A stretch of 58,121 nt of DNA. Source: Cohnella laeviribosi DSM 21336 (GTDB taxonomy: Bacteria; Bacillota; Bacilli; Paenibacillales; Paenibacillaceae). Numbering within the stretch: position 1 is the first letter of the stretch; each line of letters begins with the position of its first letter. Shown one piece after another: positions 27,132-36,277 of the stretch. The notes under the pieces are model-generated. The model had not been told where the DNA came from. It saw nothing but the letters and a program-made list of their open reading frames with translations, and searched no databases. The translations under genes and the position numbers were made by a program. The stretch spans positions 1 through 58,121 of the forward strand of contig NZ_KB899835.1 of NCBI RefSeq assembly GCF_000378425.1, given 5' to 3'.

Positions 27132-28286
27132 ATGAAATCGCGGCTGTTGTTTCTAAGTCTCGTATTGCTCATCGCGATCGTCGCCAACGCGTACATCGGC
27201 TGGCATCTGGCCTTGTTCATCTCTGCGCTGTGGCCCGCCTTCGCGGAAGCGCCCCTATGGGGACGCGCGATCTATTGGACCGTTTTCTTTGCCGTCGCTT
27301 TGGGTTATCTGCTGGGGAGGCTTCCGTTTCGCCCGCGCTGGCTCGGACGCGGGCTGAAAGTGATCGGAGCCTTCTATTTTGGGGTTATGGAATACGCGAT
27401 GCTGCTGCTGCCGCTGGCCGATCTGGGCGCTTTGGCCGTGCTTCTTGCAGGCGGCGATTCCAAGCGCTACGTTCTGTATGCCGGAATAGCGGTTCTTGCG
27501 TTGCTCGCGGCGCTGTTTGCCAGGGGATCGTGGAACGCGTGGAACCCGGTTGTCCGCCACTATGCGATCCGGGTGAACAAGCGGGCGGGCGGGATGAAGG
27601 AGGCGACCGTCGCCGTCGCGTCCGACCTGCATCTGGGCAATATCGTCGGCAACCGCCATCTCGACCGGCTGCTGGCGAAGATGGAGCAGATCAAGCCGGA
27701 CCTGATCCTGCTTGCCGGTGACGTCATCGACGAGGATATCGAGCCGTTCGTCCGCAACCGGATGGACGTGCGGCTGAGCCGGCTGAAGGCTCCGCTCGGA
27801 ACGTACGCCGTTCTTGGCAATCATGAATATTACGGCGGGCATATCGAGGAATACGTGCGGAGAATGAAGGAGATCGGCATTCCGGTGCTGCGCGACGAAA
27901 TTGTCGAAACCGCCGGGGGACTGCAGATCGTCGGGCGCAAAGACAAGACCGCCGAAGCTTATCCCGGCGGCAGGCTGCCGATCGGCAGCCTGACCGGCGG
28001 GCTCGACGCCGAGCGCCCGATTATCGTCATGGACCATCAACCTTATCAATACGACGAGGCGGAGGAAGCGGGCGTCGATCTGCTCGTCTCCGGCCATACG
28101 CACAGGGGGCAATTCGCGCCCAACCATTGGGTGACGCGAAGACTGTTCGAGCTGGATTGGGGCTACTTGCAAAAAGGGAGCCTGCACGCGGTCGTCTCCT
28201 CCGGCTTCGGCACGTGGGGCCCGCCGATCCGCCTGGCGAGCCGGGCGGAAATCGTCGTGCTCCGCATGCGGTTCGCGGACGCTTAA
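27132..28286 (+). CDS. Membrane-anchored metallophosphoesterase (YkuE-like)
   Basis: A 384-residue protein with four N-terminal membrane spans (about residues 5-135) followed by a calcineurin-type phosphoesterase domain. The metal ligands are all present: SDLHLGN (DxH) near residue 164, AGDVID (GD), LGNHEYY (GNHE) and SGHTHRGQ (GHTH). The arrangement matches the YkuE/YaeI family, which acts on lipids or phosphodiesters at the membrane. The ribosome binding site AAAGGGG is a little far from the ATG. Single gene, convergent with the HD-GYP gene. Confidence 0.88.
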   Translation: MKSRLLFLSLVLLIAIVANAYIGWHLALFISALWPAFAEAPLWGRAIYWTVFFAVALGYLLGRLPFRPRWLGRGLKVIGAFYFGVMEYAMLLLPLADLGALAVLLAGGDSKRYVLYAGIAVLALLAALFARGSWNAWNPVVRHYAIRVNKRAGGMKEATVAVASDLHLGNIVGNRHLDRLLAKMEQIKPDLILLAGDVIDEDIEPFVRNRMDVRLSRLKAPLGTYAVLGNHEYYGGHIEEYVRRMKEIGIPVLRDEIVETAGGLQIVGRKDKTAEAYPGGRLPIGSLTGGLDAERPIIVMDHQPYQYDEAEEAGVDLLVSGHTHRGQFAPNHWVTRRLFELDWGYLQKGSLHAVVSSGFGTWGPPIRLASRAEIVVLRMRFADA

Positions 28287-28311
28287 GCGGAAAGGGACGG
28301 GGAAACCGCAT

Positions 28312-29331
28312 TCAAGAAATAATGATTTCCTTAATCTGAATGTCCCGTTCCCGGGTCAAATCGATAAACCGGCCGTCCACTTGCACGAGCGGATGTTCTT
28401 CGTCATGCGGATTGCGGTAGACGACGACGCCGACGCTGTCGTCGGTCAACACGACCTGCTGGCCGATGATTTTATTTGTAATATTCTGAATAAAGACCGA
28501 TACGATGTGCGGATTCAGCTTGCCGAACTGGCCGGCTTTCATCTGGGCGATGATTTCGTAAAACGGAACCGGGTCATGATAAGGCCGCTTGGAAGACATC
28601 GCGTGAAAAATGTCGGCGACGGCCACGATCGAGCTGAAGTAATCGATCTTTTCTTTCGTGATCCCCAGCGGGTAACCCTTGCCGTCTTCCCGCTCGTGGT
28701 GCTGCAGCGCGGCGAGCGCGATGCGGGGATGCAGGCCTTTCTGGTCTTTAAGCAGCTCGTAGCCGTAGACCGTATGCTTTTTGACCAGATCGTATTCTTC
28801 CTTCGTCAGCTTGCCGGGCTTGTCCAAAATTTCCGGAGGAATGCGGACGTTGCCGATGTCGTGCAGCATACCGGCAAGCGACAGAACCGTCAATTCGGGC
28901 TCAGAGATCTTCAGCCACCGGCCGATCATCGTCGCGAGAACGCCGACTCCGATATTATGCTCGTATGTATAATCGTGCCTCGCTTTAACCGCCTCGAAAA
29001 GCTGAAAAATATTCGGGTGGTCGGCCGCTTCCTGGACGGCCGGGAGAATCTGTTTGCGAAACTCCATCACCGGAATTTCCCCGGTCATCCGGACCCATTC
29101 GAAAAGCGGCTTCGAAACGGCGACGGACTCGCGGACCATCGCGCCGCAGGATTCGGCCGTTCTGTCCGTCTCGGACCGGGCCGGTTCGGTCCTGACGGAC
29201 GTCGGATCGATCTTGTGGTTCAGGAGCAGCTCTACGATGTCGGAGGTGATTCGGGTGCCGGCGGGCACGATGGTTACGCCATAGGTATTAACTACATCTT
29301 GCGTAAGAATTTGACCGATCAGTTGGTTCAT
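28312..29331 (-). CDS. HD-GYP domain protein, probable c-di-GMP phosphodiesterase
   Basis: A 339-residue cytoplasmic protein. The N-terminal 110 residues form an unassigned sensory domain; the HD-GYP domain has YTYEHNIGVGVLATMIG, the HDIGN metal site near residue 183 and HHEREDGKGYP near residue 228, the GYP signature. It should hydrolyse c-di-GMP. No transmembrane segment or receiver domain is seen. ATG 29331, behind GGGGAGAG, is preferred; an upstream in-frame start adds 11 residues without a ribosome binding site. Confidence 0.9.
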   Translation of the reverse strand: MNQLIGQILTQDVVNTYGVTIVPAGTRITSDIVELLLNHKIDPTSVRTEPARSETDRTAESCGAMVRESVAVSKPLFEWVRMTGEIPVMEFRKQILPAVQEAADHPNIFQLFEAVKARHDYTYEHNIGVGVLATMIGRWLKISEPELTVLSLAGMLHDIGNVRIPPEILDKPGKLTKEEYDLVKKHTVYGYELLKDQKGLHPRIALAALQHHEREDGKGYPLGITKEKIDYFSSIVAVADIFHAMSSKRPYHDPVPFYEIIAQMKAGQFGKLNPHIVSVFIQNITNKIIGQQVVLTDDSVGVVVYRNPHDEEHPLVQVDGRFIDLTRERDIQIKEIIIS

Positions 29332-29458
29332 TCCGCTCTCCCCTGATAGTTTTTTCCATTCCAATACCTATATATTACCATATATTGAAGAGAGCTGTCG
29401 ATTTATATCCAACTTCGTCTGTTTGCGTCGCAAGCTGGAAGAATGAGGCGGGGAACCG

Positions 29459-30481
29459 TCATCCTTCGGCGCCCAGACGCCGGACCGAACGCCGGACGAT
29501 CAATTGGGAAGGCAGGACGATTTTTTTCCACGGTCCCGCCGCTTCGCCGTCCCGGATTCGGTCGATCAGCAGTTGCATGCCGAGGTAGCCGAATTGGTAG
29601 GCTTGCTGCGAAATGACCGTCAGGAAGGGGTCGATCTCGGCGTAAGCCGCCCATTCGTCGAAGCAGGCGATCGACATGTCGTCCGGCACCCTGCGACCGC
29701 GGGCGGAGAGCGTCCGAATCACCTCGACGGCGAGCACGTTGTTGCCGGCGATGATGGCCGTCACCTCGGGCCGCAGCCGGTCGAGCCAATGTTCGATTTC
29801 CGTCAGATCGTTGCGCGGCTCGAAGCTGGTTTCCAGCACATTTTCCTCCGCGTATTCCAAATCGTACAGCTTTAGCGCTTCCCGGTACCCCTCCAGCCTG
29901 TATCTTGCCGTAGAGGCGGTCAGCGAGCCGTTGATCAGCGCGATATGGCGATGGCCCATGTCGGCCAGATGCTTGACAAGCCGGTGCGCGCCCTCCTTGC
30001 TGTCCCCGAGCACGATATCGCTGTCCACGCCCGGCACTTCCCGGTCCAGAAGCACAAACGGAACCCCATGCTTGCGGAGCGCCTCCAGATGGGGCAGGGA
30101 AGCGTCTCCCGCAGGCGCCACGAGCACGCCGTCCGCGCGGGTCTTCAGGATCGTGTCGATATAATCCCGTTCTTTGGCCAATTTCTCGTCGCTGTTGCCG
30201 AACAGCAACCGGAACCCGTGTTTTTGGGCGGCGTCCTCGGCTCCGCGCGCGAGCGTCGTGTAAAACGGATTGGTTATGTCCGTAATGAGCAAAAAAAGCA
30301 AATGGGTTTGCTGCAAAACGAGGCTGCGCGCCATCTGGTTCGGGACGTAGCCCAGCTCGTCCATGACGCGCTTGACCTTTGCCCGCGTTTTTTCGCTGAT
30401 CCGCCCGGTGTTATTGATAACCCTCGAAACCGTCATCGCCGAAACATTTGCTTTTTTCGCTATATCGTATATGGTCACCAT
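29459..30481 (-). CDS. LacI-family transcriptional regulator of the fucose locus
   Basis: A 340-residue repressor: the N-terminal helix-turn-helix is TIYDIAKKANVSAMTVSRVINN (first 22 residues after Met) with a hinge to about 60, then a periplasmic-binding-protein-like effector domain (QTHLLFLLITDITNPFY near 62). It faces fucI across 224 bp and very likely controls it; the operator candidate is 30664-30677. An effector such as L-fucose or fuculose is inferred. ATG 30481 after AAGGAG is preferred to an upstream in-frame start that would add 40 residues. Confidence 0.9.
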   Translation of the reverse strand: MVTIYDIAKKANVSAMTVSRVINNTGRISEKTRAKVKRVMDELGYVPNQMARSLVLQQTHLLFLLITDITNPFYTTLARGAEDAAQKHGFRLLFGNSDEKLAKERDYIDTILKTRADGVLVAPAGDASLPHLEALRKHGVPFVLLDREVPGVDSDIVLGDSKEGAHRLVKHLADMGHRHIALINGSLTASTARYRLEGYREALKLYDLEYAEENVLETSFEPRNDLTEIEHWLDRLRPEVTAIIAGNNVLAVEVIRTLSARGRRVPDDMSIACFDEWAAYAEIDPFLTVISQQAYQFGYLGMQLLIDRIRDGEAAGPWKKIVLPSQLIVRRSVRRLGAEG

Positions 30482-30632
30482 CTGGCTTGCTCCTTCATCC
30501 GTCCTTGACCGGCACGGTTTGTCCGAACGAGCGATGCCTCCTCTGAAAAACTTAGAGGATTCGGCCTTGCCCGCCGTTTGCCGCTCCGGTTTTTGCCGCA
30601 AAAACTTTCTTCCATCTTACAAAAAAGGAGGA

Positions 30633-30661
30633 TTGACAGCAAGCGTCTTCGTTGTTACTTT
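30633..30661 (+). promoter_or_regulatory. Sigma-A promoter of the fucose operon
   Basis: TTGACA (30633-30638), 17 bp, TACTTT (30656-30661). The -35 is a perfect consensus. The operator-like palindrome begins 3 bp downstream. Confidence 0.7.
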
Positions 30662-30663
30662 AG

Positions 30664-30677
30664 AGTTATCGGTAACA
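30664..30677 (+). promoter_or_regulatory. cre-like / LacI-family operator downstream of the -10
   Basis: AGTTATCGGTAACA matches the CcpA cre consensus TGWNANCGNTNWCA at all defined positions but the first, and its core GTTATCGGTAAC is nearly palindromic. At the transcription start it would block fucI when bound. It could be bound by CcpA or by the neighbouring LacI protein, since both are of the same family. Confidence 0.55.
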
Positions 30678-30705
30678 CAAATTGAGAGTTACAGGAGGTC
30701 TTTTT

Positions 30706-32496
30706 ATGGCAGATCAAAGCTATCGCTGGAAAAACGGGTTTCCCAAAATCGGCATCCGCCCGACGATCGACGGCAGGCGCAAGGGCGTGCGGGAGTCGCT
30801 GGAAGAGCAGACGATGAACATGGCCAAATCGGTCGCCGCGCTTCTGACCGAACATTTGCGGTATCCGGACGGTCGCCCGGTGGAATGCGTCATTTCCGAC
30901 ACCTGTATCGGGGGTGTGGCGGAGGCGGCGGCATCGGCCGAAAAGTTCGCCCGCGAGGGCGTCGGCGTATCGATCACGGTAACGCCTTGCTGGTGCTACG
31001 GCACGGAAACGATGGATATGGATCCGACCCTTCCGAAAGCGGTATGGGGCTTCAACGGTACGGAGCGTCCCGGAGCGGTCTACCTTGCGGCCGTGCTGTC
31101 CGGCTACGCCCAGAAGGGGCTGCCCGCTTTCGGGATTTACGGGGAAGAAGTGCAGGATGCGGGGGACACGACGATCCCGGAGGACGTGAAAAGCAAGCTC
31201 CTTGCGTTCGCCAGAGCGGGTCTGGCCGTTGCCATCATGCGCGGAAAATCGTACTTGTCGATGGGCTCCGTCTCGATGGGGATTGCCGGCTCGGTCGTAA
31301 ACGAAGCGTTTTTCCAAGAGTATCTAGGCATGCGCAACGAATATGTCGACATGTCGGAATTCGTGCGGCGCATGGACGAAAACATCTACGATCCCGCGGA
31401 ATTTGAGAAAGCGCTTGCATGGGTGAAGGAACACTGCAAGGAAGGTCCGGACAACAATCCGCCGCATTTGCGCTTATCCCGCGAGAAAAAGGACAAGGAT
31501 TGGGAGACCGTCGTCAAAATGACCCTGATCGCCCGCGATCTGATGATCGGCAATCCGCGTCTGGCCGAGCTCGGCTTCGGCGAAGAGGCGCTCGGGCACA
31601 ACGCGATCGTCGCGGGTTTTCAGGGGCAGCGGCAGTGGACGGATCATTTCCCGAACGGGGATTTCCTCGAGGCGATTTTGAACTCGTCGTTCGACTGGAA
31701 CGGCATCCGCGCTCCTTATATTGTCGCAACGGAGAACGACAGCTTAAACGGCGTCTCCATGCTTTTTGGCTATTTGCTTACCCATACCGCGCAAATCTTC
31801 GCGGACGTGCGGACGTATTGGAGCCCGGAATCGGTCGAACGCGTAACCGGTTACCGGCTTGAAGGGGTTGCCGCGGGCGGCCTGCTGCATCTAATTAACT
31901 CCGGCGCGGCCGCGCTCGACGGGACGGGCGAGCAGTCGCTTGACGGAAAACCGGCGATGAAGCCGTTCTGGGCGATTACGCAGGAAGAGGCGGACAAATG
32001 CTTGAAAGCGACTTCATGGCGTCCGGCGTCGCTCGAATATTTCCGCGGGGGCGGCTTCTCGTCGGACTTCCTGACGCGCGGCGGCATGCCGATGACGATG
32101 TCGCGCCTCAACCTCGTCAAAGGTATCGGTCCGGTGCTGCAAATCGCGGAAGGGTACTCGGTCGATTTGCCGGAGCATGTGCACGACACGCTCGACAAAC
32201 GGACGGACCCGACTTGGCCGACGACCTGGTTTGCCCCGATCCTGACCGGAAAAGGCGCCTTCCGCAGCGTCTACGAAGTGATGAACCATTGGGGAGCCAA
32301 CCACGGCTCGATCAGCTACGGCCATATCGGCGCCGAATTGATCACGCTTGCCTCCATGCTGCGGATTCCGGTCAGCATGCACAATGTCGCCGAAGAGCGC
32401 ATCTTCCGTCCGCGCGCCTGGGGACTGTTCGGAACCGACAATTTGGAGAGCGCCGACTTCCGCGCCTGCGCCAATTTCGGACCGCTCTATAAATAA
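30706..32496 (+). CDS. fucI: L-fucose isomerase
   Basis: Mn-dependent isomerisation of L-fucose to L-fuculose; 596 residues, the usual length. Family blocks visible: [21 protein letters not shown] at the N-terminus, [42 protein letters not shown], and [29 protein letters not shown] in the C-terminal domain that holds the metal ligands. ATG after ACAGGAGGTC. First gene of an operon with an aldolase and a kinase. D-arabinose isomerase activity is a normal side reaction of the family. Confidence 0.95.
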   Translation: MADQSYRWKNGFPKIGIRPTIDGRRKGVRESLEEQTMNMAKSVAALLTEHLRYPDGRPVECVISDTCIGGVAEAAASAEKFAREGVGVSITVTPCWCYGTETMDMDPTLPKAVWGFNGTERPGAVYLAAVLSGYAQKGLPAFGIYGEEVQDAGDTTIPEDVKSKLLAFARAGLAVAIMRGKSYLSMGSVSMGIAGSVVNEAFFQEYLGMRNEYVDMSEFVRRMDENIYDPAEFEKALAWVKEHCKEGPDNNPPHLRLSREKKDKDWETVVKMTLIARDLMIGNPRLAELGFGEEALGHNAIVAGFQGQRQWTDHFPNGDFLEAILNSSFDWNGIRAPYIVATENDSLNGVSMLFGYLLTHTAQIFADVRTYWSPESVERVTGYRLEGVAAGGLLHLINSGAAALDGTGEQSLDGKPAMKPFWAITQEEADKCLKATSWRPASLEYFRGGGFSSDFLTRGGMPMTMSRLNLVKGIGPVLQIAEGYSVDLPEHVHDTLDKRTDPTWPTTWFAPILTGKGAFRSVYEVMNHWGANHGSISYGHIGAELITLASMLRIPVSMHNVAEERIFRPRAWGLFGTDNLESADFRACANFGPLYK

Positions 32497-32513
32497 GGAT
32501 TCGGGAGGGTGCC

Positions 32514-33173
32514 ATGAGCAGCACGGACATTCGCAACGAGCTTTGCCGATACGCGCGGAAAACGGTCGCCAACAAGCTCGTCGTCGGCCCGGGAGGCAAC
32601 ATCAGCGCGCGCCATGAAGGCAAAATGTACTTGTCTCCGAGCGGTTTCGCGCTCGACGAGATCGCGCCGGAGCAGTGGGTCGAGGTCGACATCGGGACCG
32701 GAGCGATCGCCGACAACGGTCTGCGCCCGTCTTCCGAAGTATTAATGCATTTATACGCCTACCGGCAAAATCCGAATATCGGCGCCATCGTGCATACGCA
32801 TCCGCCTTACTGCATCGCCTTCACGCTGGTGGAACGCGACCTTCCGGTCATGTTCCCCGATCAGGCGGCGCTGGTCGGCACGACCGGCTACATTCCGTAC
32901 GTCTTGCCGACGACGGATCGGCTGGCGGACGCCGTCGCGGCGAAAGTGAACGACTTCAGCGCGCTGCTGCTCGGCAACCACGGGCTGGTGACGACCGGCC
33001 GCAACCTGCGGGAGGCGTATTACCGCACGGAGGTTGTCGAGGAAAGCGCCAAAATTTATCTCATCGCCAGCTCGATCCGAAAGCCGAAAGCGTTAACGGA
33101 GGCGGAATACGAGGAAATCGCGTCTCTGGAGAGCGAGGCTTACCGCATCGAACTGCTGCAAAAGATGAAGTAA
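32514..33173 (+). CDS. fucA: Class II aldolase, probable L-fuculose-1-phosphate aldolase
   Basis: A 219-residue zinc aldolase expected to split L-fuculose 1-phosphate into DHAP and L-lactaldehyde. GGNISAR near residue 27, PSSEVLMHLY with the catalytic glutamate near 73, VHTHPPYC with two zinc histidines near 93, and GNHGL with the third near 154. The sequence alone cannot separate fuculose- from rhamnulose-phosphate specificity; the adjacent fucI favours fucose. Starts 17 bp after fucI behind GGGAGG. Confidence 0.85.
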   Translation: MSSTDIRNELCRYARKTVANKLVVGPGGNISARHEGKMYLSPSGFALDEIAPEQWVEVDIGTGAIADNGLRPSSEVLMHLYAYRQNPNIGAIVHTHPPYCIAFTLVERDLPVMFPDQAALVGTTGYIPYVLPTTDRLADAVAAKVNDFSALLLGNHGLVTTGRNLREAYYRTEVVEESAKIYLIASSIRKPKALTEAEYEEIASLESEAYRIELLQKMK

Positions 33174-33209
33174 CACCGCTTGCGGCCGTTACAGGACGGG
33201 AGGATGGAC

Positions 33210-34730
33210 ATGACAGCGGAGCAACGGATGTCTATGGATTCGTCGACGGTTCTGGCCTTCGACCTCGGGGCGGGCAGCGGAAGGGCCCTGGTCGGACAGC
33301 TTGCGGCCGGCCCGGACGGAGCGGACGTTCTGCGCGTGAAGGAAATTCGCCGCTTCGCCAACGAGGCCGTCCGTATCGGGGATCATCTGCATTGGGATAT
33401 GCTGCGGTTGTTTCAGGAAGTCAAGGCAGGCATCCGCCAGGCGTTCAGGGAAGGCTACCGGCCCGCTACGCTCGGCATCGACACGTGGGGCGTCGATTTC
33501 GGGCTGCTGGACGCCGGCGGCGAGCTTCTCGGCAATCCGTACCATTACCGCGATCCCCAGACCGAAGGCTTGATCGGGGAGGTCATAGCGCTTGTGGGCA
33601 AGGAAGAGCTGTTCCGTCAGGGAGGGCTGCAGTTTATGCCCTTCAACACCGTTTATCAGCTCTATGCCATGCGCAAAGCGGGCTCGCCCAAGCTGGACGC
33701 CGCCGAGACGCTGCTGCTGACGCCGGATTTGCTGCTGTACTGGCTGACGGGCGTGAAAATATGCGAATTTACGATGGCGACGACGACGCAGCTTTACCAT
33801 CCGGAAGAGCAGCGCTGGAACGTGGAGCTGATGCGCCGCCTCGGGATTCCGGAGCGGATCTTTCTGCCGCCGGTGCCTCCCGGAACGCGGGCGGGACGGT
33901 TGCGGCCTTCCGTTTGCGAAGAGCTGGACGTCCCCGCGCTCGAGGCGGTTGCCGTCGGCACGCACGATACCGAGTCGGCGGTCGCGGCCGTGCCCGCACA
34001 GGAGGAAGCGTTCGCTTACATCGTTTGCGGCACCTGGTCGCTGCTCGGGACGGAGCTGAAGCGGCCGCTGCTGACCACGGAGACGATGGAACTGGAGTTT
34101 TCCAACGAAGGCGGCGTCGGCGGCACATACCAGCTGCTGAAAAACATCATGGGCTTGTGGATTTTGCAGGAATGCAAGCGGGAGTGGGACGAGCGTGAGG
34201 GCGCCGCGGCGTACCCGGAGCTGGTCGAAGCGGCGAGGCGGGCCGAGCCGTTCCGCAGCCTGATCGATCCGGACGACACGCGGTTTTACGCTCCCGCCGA
34301 CATGATCGCAACGATACGGGACTACTGCGGGCAAACCGGCCAGCCCGTTCCGCAGACGCGGGGGGAGATTGTCCGCTGCGTCCTGGAAAGCCTGGCCTTG
34401 CGCTACAGGCAGGCGCTGGAGCAGGCGGAGCGCTTGACCGGGCAACGCTTCTCCGGCCTGCACATGGTCGGCGGCGGCATTCAGAACGAACTGCTCTGCC
34501 AGTTTGCGGCCGACGCTTCCGGACGGCCCGTATGGGCCGGTCCGGTCGAGGCGAGCGCGATCGGCAACATGCTCGTCCAGCTGATCGCCGCAGGCAAATG
34601 CCGGGATTTGCGGGAAGGGCGCCGGCTGGTTGCCCGGTCGTTTCCGGTCAAAACGTACGAACCGTCGAACGCGGCGGCTTGGAACGCGGCGTACGCACAA
34701 TATTTGAAATTAAGAGGAAGCCGGGCGTAA
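33210..34730 (+). CDS. FGGY-family sugar kinase, RhaB-like (probable L-fuculokinase role)
   Basis: A 506-residue kinase that would phosphorylate L-fuculose (or L-rhamnulose). The N-terminal AFDLGAGSGRALVG is typical of rhamnulokinases, as are DTWGVDFGLLD, PYHYRDPQT near residue 105, GTHDTESAV, CGTWSLLGTEL and HMVGGGIQNELLCQF. By sequence style it is RhaB rather than FucK, yet it sits with fucI and no rhamnose isomerase is visible. The ATG at 33210 is best spaced from GGGAGGA. Its last codons lie in a terminator stem. Confidence 0.88.
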   Translation: MTAEQRMSMDSSTVLAFDLGAGSGRALVGQLAAGPDGADVLRVKEIRRFANEAVRIGDHLHWDMLRLFQEVKAGIRQAFREGYRPATLGIDTWGVDFGLLDAGGELLGNPYHYRDPQTEGLIGEVIALVGKEELFRQGGLQFMPFNTVYQLYAMRKAGSPKLDAAETLLLTPDLLLYWLTGVKICEFTMATTTQLYHPEEQRWNVELMRRLGIPERIFLPPVPPGTRAGRLRPSVCEELDVPALEAVAVGTHDTESAVAAVPAQEEAFAYIVCGTWSLLGTELKRPLLTTETMELEFSNEGGVGGTYQLLKNIMGLWILQECKREWDEREGAAAYPELVEAARRAEPFRSLIDPDDTRFYAPADMIATIRDYCGQTGQPVPQTRGEIVRCVLESLALRYRQALEQAERLTGQRFSGLHMVGGGIQNELLCQFAADASGRPVWAGPVEASAIGNMLVQLIAAGKCRDLREGRRLVARSFPVKTYEPSNAAAWNAAYAQYLKLRGSRA

Positions 34731-34741
34731 ATGCCCGGCTT
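34718..34741 (+). terminator. Terminator of the fucose operon
   Basis: AAGCCGGGC (34718-34726) pairs with GCCCGGCTT (34733-34741) around a 6-base loop that contains the kinase stop codon. TTGG follows. Confidence 0.7.
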
Positions 34742-34834
34742 TTGGTTCACCATAAGGAATGCCCGCTTCCGGTTCGCGGATTTATCGCGCAAATGAAGAT
34801 TTGATTAAATATGATATACTAATCGAAATATATA

Positions 34835-34863
34835 TTGTGTCATAAATCCGGATGTGTTATACC
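34835..34863 (+). promoter_or_regulatory. Promoter of the gluconeogenic operon with overlapping CcpN-like boxes
   Basis: TTGTGT (34835-34840), 17 bp, TATACC (34858-34863). Two sites fit the CcpN consensus TRTGHYATAYW at 10 of 11 positions: TGTGTCATAAA (34836-34846), over the -35, and TGTGTTATACC (34853-34863), over the -10. They start 17 bp apart in the same orientation. Autoregulation by the CcpN encoded downstream is inferred. Confidence 0.55.
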
Positions 34864-34909
34864 ATAAATGGGTATATTCCAATAAATAAGACATAGGAGT
34901 GACTTTGCC

Positions 34910-35557
34910 ATGAAGTTTTTCCTCGATACCGGCAATGTCGAAGAAATCAAACGCATCGTGAAGCTCGGCCTCGTCGACGGCGTGACCACGAACCCGTCGC
35001 TGATCGCCAAGGAAGGCCGCGATTTCAAACAAGTAATCCAGGAGATCTGCTCGATCGTCTCCGGTCCGGTCAGCGCCGAAGTCATCAGTCTCGATACGGA
35101 AGGCATGCTGAAGGAAGCGCGCGAGATCGCGACCTGGGCGCCTAACGTCGTCATCAAGCTGCCGCTTACCGAAGCCGGCCTGGAAGCGACGTACCAGCTT
35201 TCGAAGGAAGGCATCAAGACCAACGTAACGCTTGTCTTCAGCGTAGCGCAGGGCCTGATGGCGGCCAAGGCGGGCGCGACCTACATCAGCCCGTTCGTCG
35301 GCCGTCTGGACGACATCGGCGTCGACGGCCTCGCGCTTGTGCGCAATCTGGCGCAAGTGCTGGCGCACTACAAGCTGCCGACGGAAATCATCGCGGCCAG
35401 CATCCGCAACATCGGGCATGTGGAAGCCGCGGCGCTGGCCGGCGCGCACATCGCGACGATCCCCGGCTCGCTGCTGCCGTCGCTGTGGAAGCATCCGCTT
35501 ACCGATATCGGCATCGAACGCTTCCTGAAAGACTGGGAGAAGGTTCCGAAAGGTTGA
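34910..35557 (+). CDS. Transaldolase-like / fructose-6-phosphate aldolase
   Basis: A 215-residue short transaldolase of the TalC/FSA group. [16 protein letters not shown] at the start, GVTTNPSLI near residue 25, the Schiff-base lysine in NVVIKLPLT near 86, [10 protein letters not shown] near 109 and SPFVGRLDD near 131. Members are either true transaldolases of the pentose phosphate pathway or fructose-6-phosphate aldolases; the sequence does not settle this by eye. First gene of an operon with ccpN, yqfL and glpX. ATG after AGGAGTGA. Confidence 0.9.
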   Translation: MKFFLDTGNVEEIKRIVKLGLVDGVTTNPSLIAKEGRDFKQVIQEICSIVSGPVSAEVISLDTEGMLKEAREIATWAPNVVIKLPLTEAGLEATYQLSKEGIKTNVTLVFSVAQGLMAAKAGATYISPFVGRLDDIGVDGLALVRNLAQVLAHYKLPTEIIAASIRNIGHVEAAALAGAHIATIPGSLLPSLWKHPLTDIGIERFLKDWEKVPKG

Positions 35558-35612
35558 GCCGCCGCCGCTTGAAGTCCGCTTTGCCACCGTCTCGCGAAAG
35601 GAGAGGGAGCAA

Positions 35613-36257
35613 ATCGAACTGACGTCGAGGCAATTGGAAATTATCGAGCTGGTTACCCGCAACGCTCCGATTACCGGCGAGCAAATCGCCGAGCTCCTTG
35701 GCGTAAGCCGTCCGACGATCCGTTCCGACCTGTCCGTGCTGGTCATGCTCGGCCTTGTCGACGCCAAGCCGAAGGTCGGCTACTTTCTGGGCAAAGAGCT
35801 CAAGCCCGAACGCGCGGTCCAAGCTTCGTTCCTGAAGCTGAAGGTCAAGGAACGGATGAGCCGTCCGGTGGTGATCCGCGACAACGCGACGGTTCACGAT
35901 GCCGTGATCAGCCTCTTTCTGGACAATGTCGGAAGCCTGATGGTCATCGACGAGCAGGACAGGCTGGCCGGCATGGTCTCGCCGAAGGATTTGCTGAAGT
36001 TTACGATCGGCAACGCGAATGCCGCGTCGATACCGATCCGGATGGTGATGACGAAGTTCGCGCAGCTTGTCACGGTCTCCCCCGAGGATCCGCTGCTGGA
36101 CGCCGCCCGAAAAATGATCGACCGGCAGGTCAATTGCCTGCCGGTCGTCGTTCCGGCCCGATCGGGCGAGGACGGAGGGAGCGGGCTCGAAGTAATCGGC
36201 CGGATTACGAAAACGAACATTACGCAGGCGATGGTCGAATTGGCCTCGGAACTGTAA
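35613..36257 (+). CDS. ccpN: CcpN-type repressor of gluconeogenic genes
   Basis: A catabolite repressor with an N-terminal winged HTH (NAPITGEQIAELLGVSRPTIRSDLSVL) and two CBS domains (about 75-140 and 145-210) that sense nucleotides. In Bacillus it represses gapB and pckA on sugars. The reading frame holds homologous sequence (IELTSRQLEIIELV) upstream of the first ordinary start, TTG 35634, but no ATG, GTG or TTG there. An ATC at 35613, 9 bp after AAAGGAG, or a CTG at 35619 would fit. The ATC is used here, giving 214 residues. yqfL follows, as in Bacillus. Confidence 0.85.
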   Translation: MELTSRQLEIIELVTRNAPITGEQIAELLGVSRPTIRSDLSVLVMLGLVDAKPKVGYFLGKELKPERAVQASFLKLKVKERMSRPVVIRDNATVHDAVISLFLDNVGSLMVIDEQDRLAGMVSPKDLLKFTIGNANAASIPIRMVMTKFAQLVTVSPEDPLLDAARKMIDRQVNCLPVVVPARSGEDGGSGLEVIGRITKTNITQAMVELASEL

Positions 36258-36277
36258 GCGGGTAGGGGGAGATGCGT

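Noticed and set aside
33189..34700. A 500-codon minus-strand frame opposite the FGGY kinase
   Set aside because: Mirror-frame artefact. It is rich in Arg, Pro and Gln without domains, and it lies entirely under a well-supported kinase gene.
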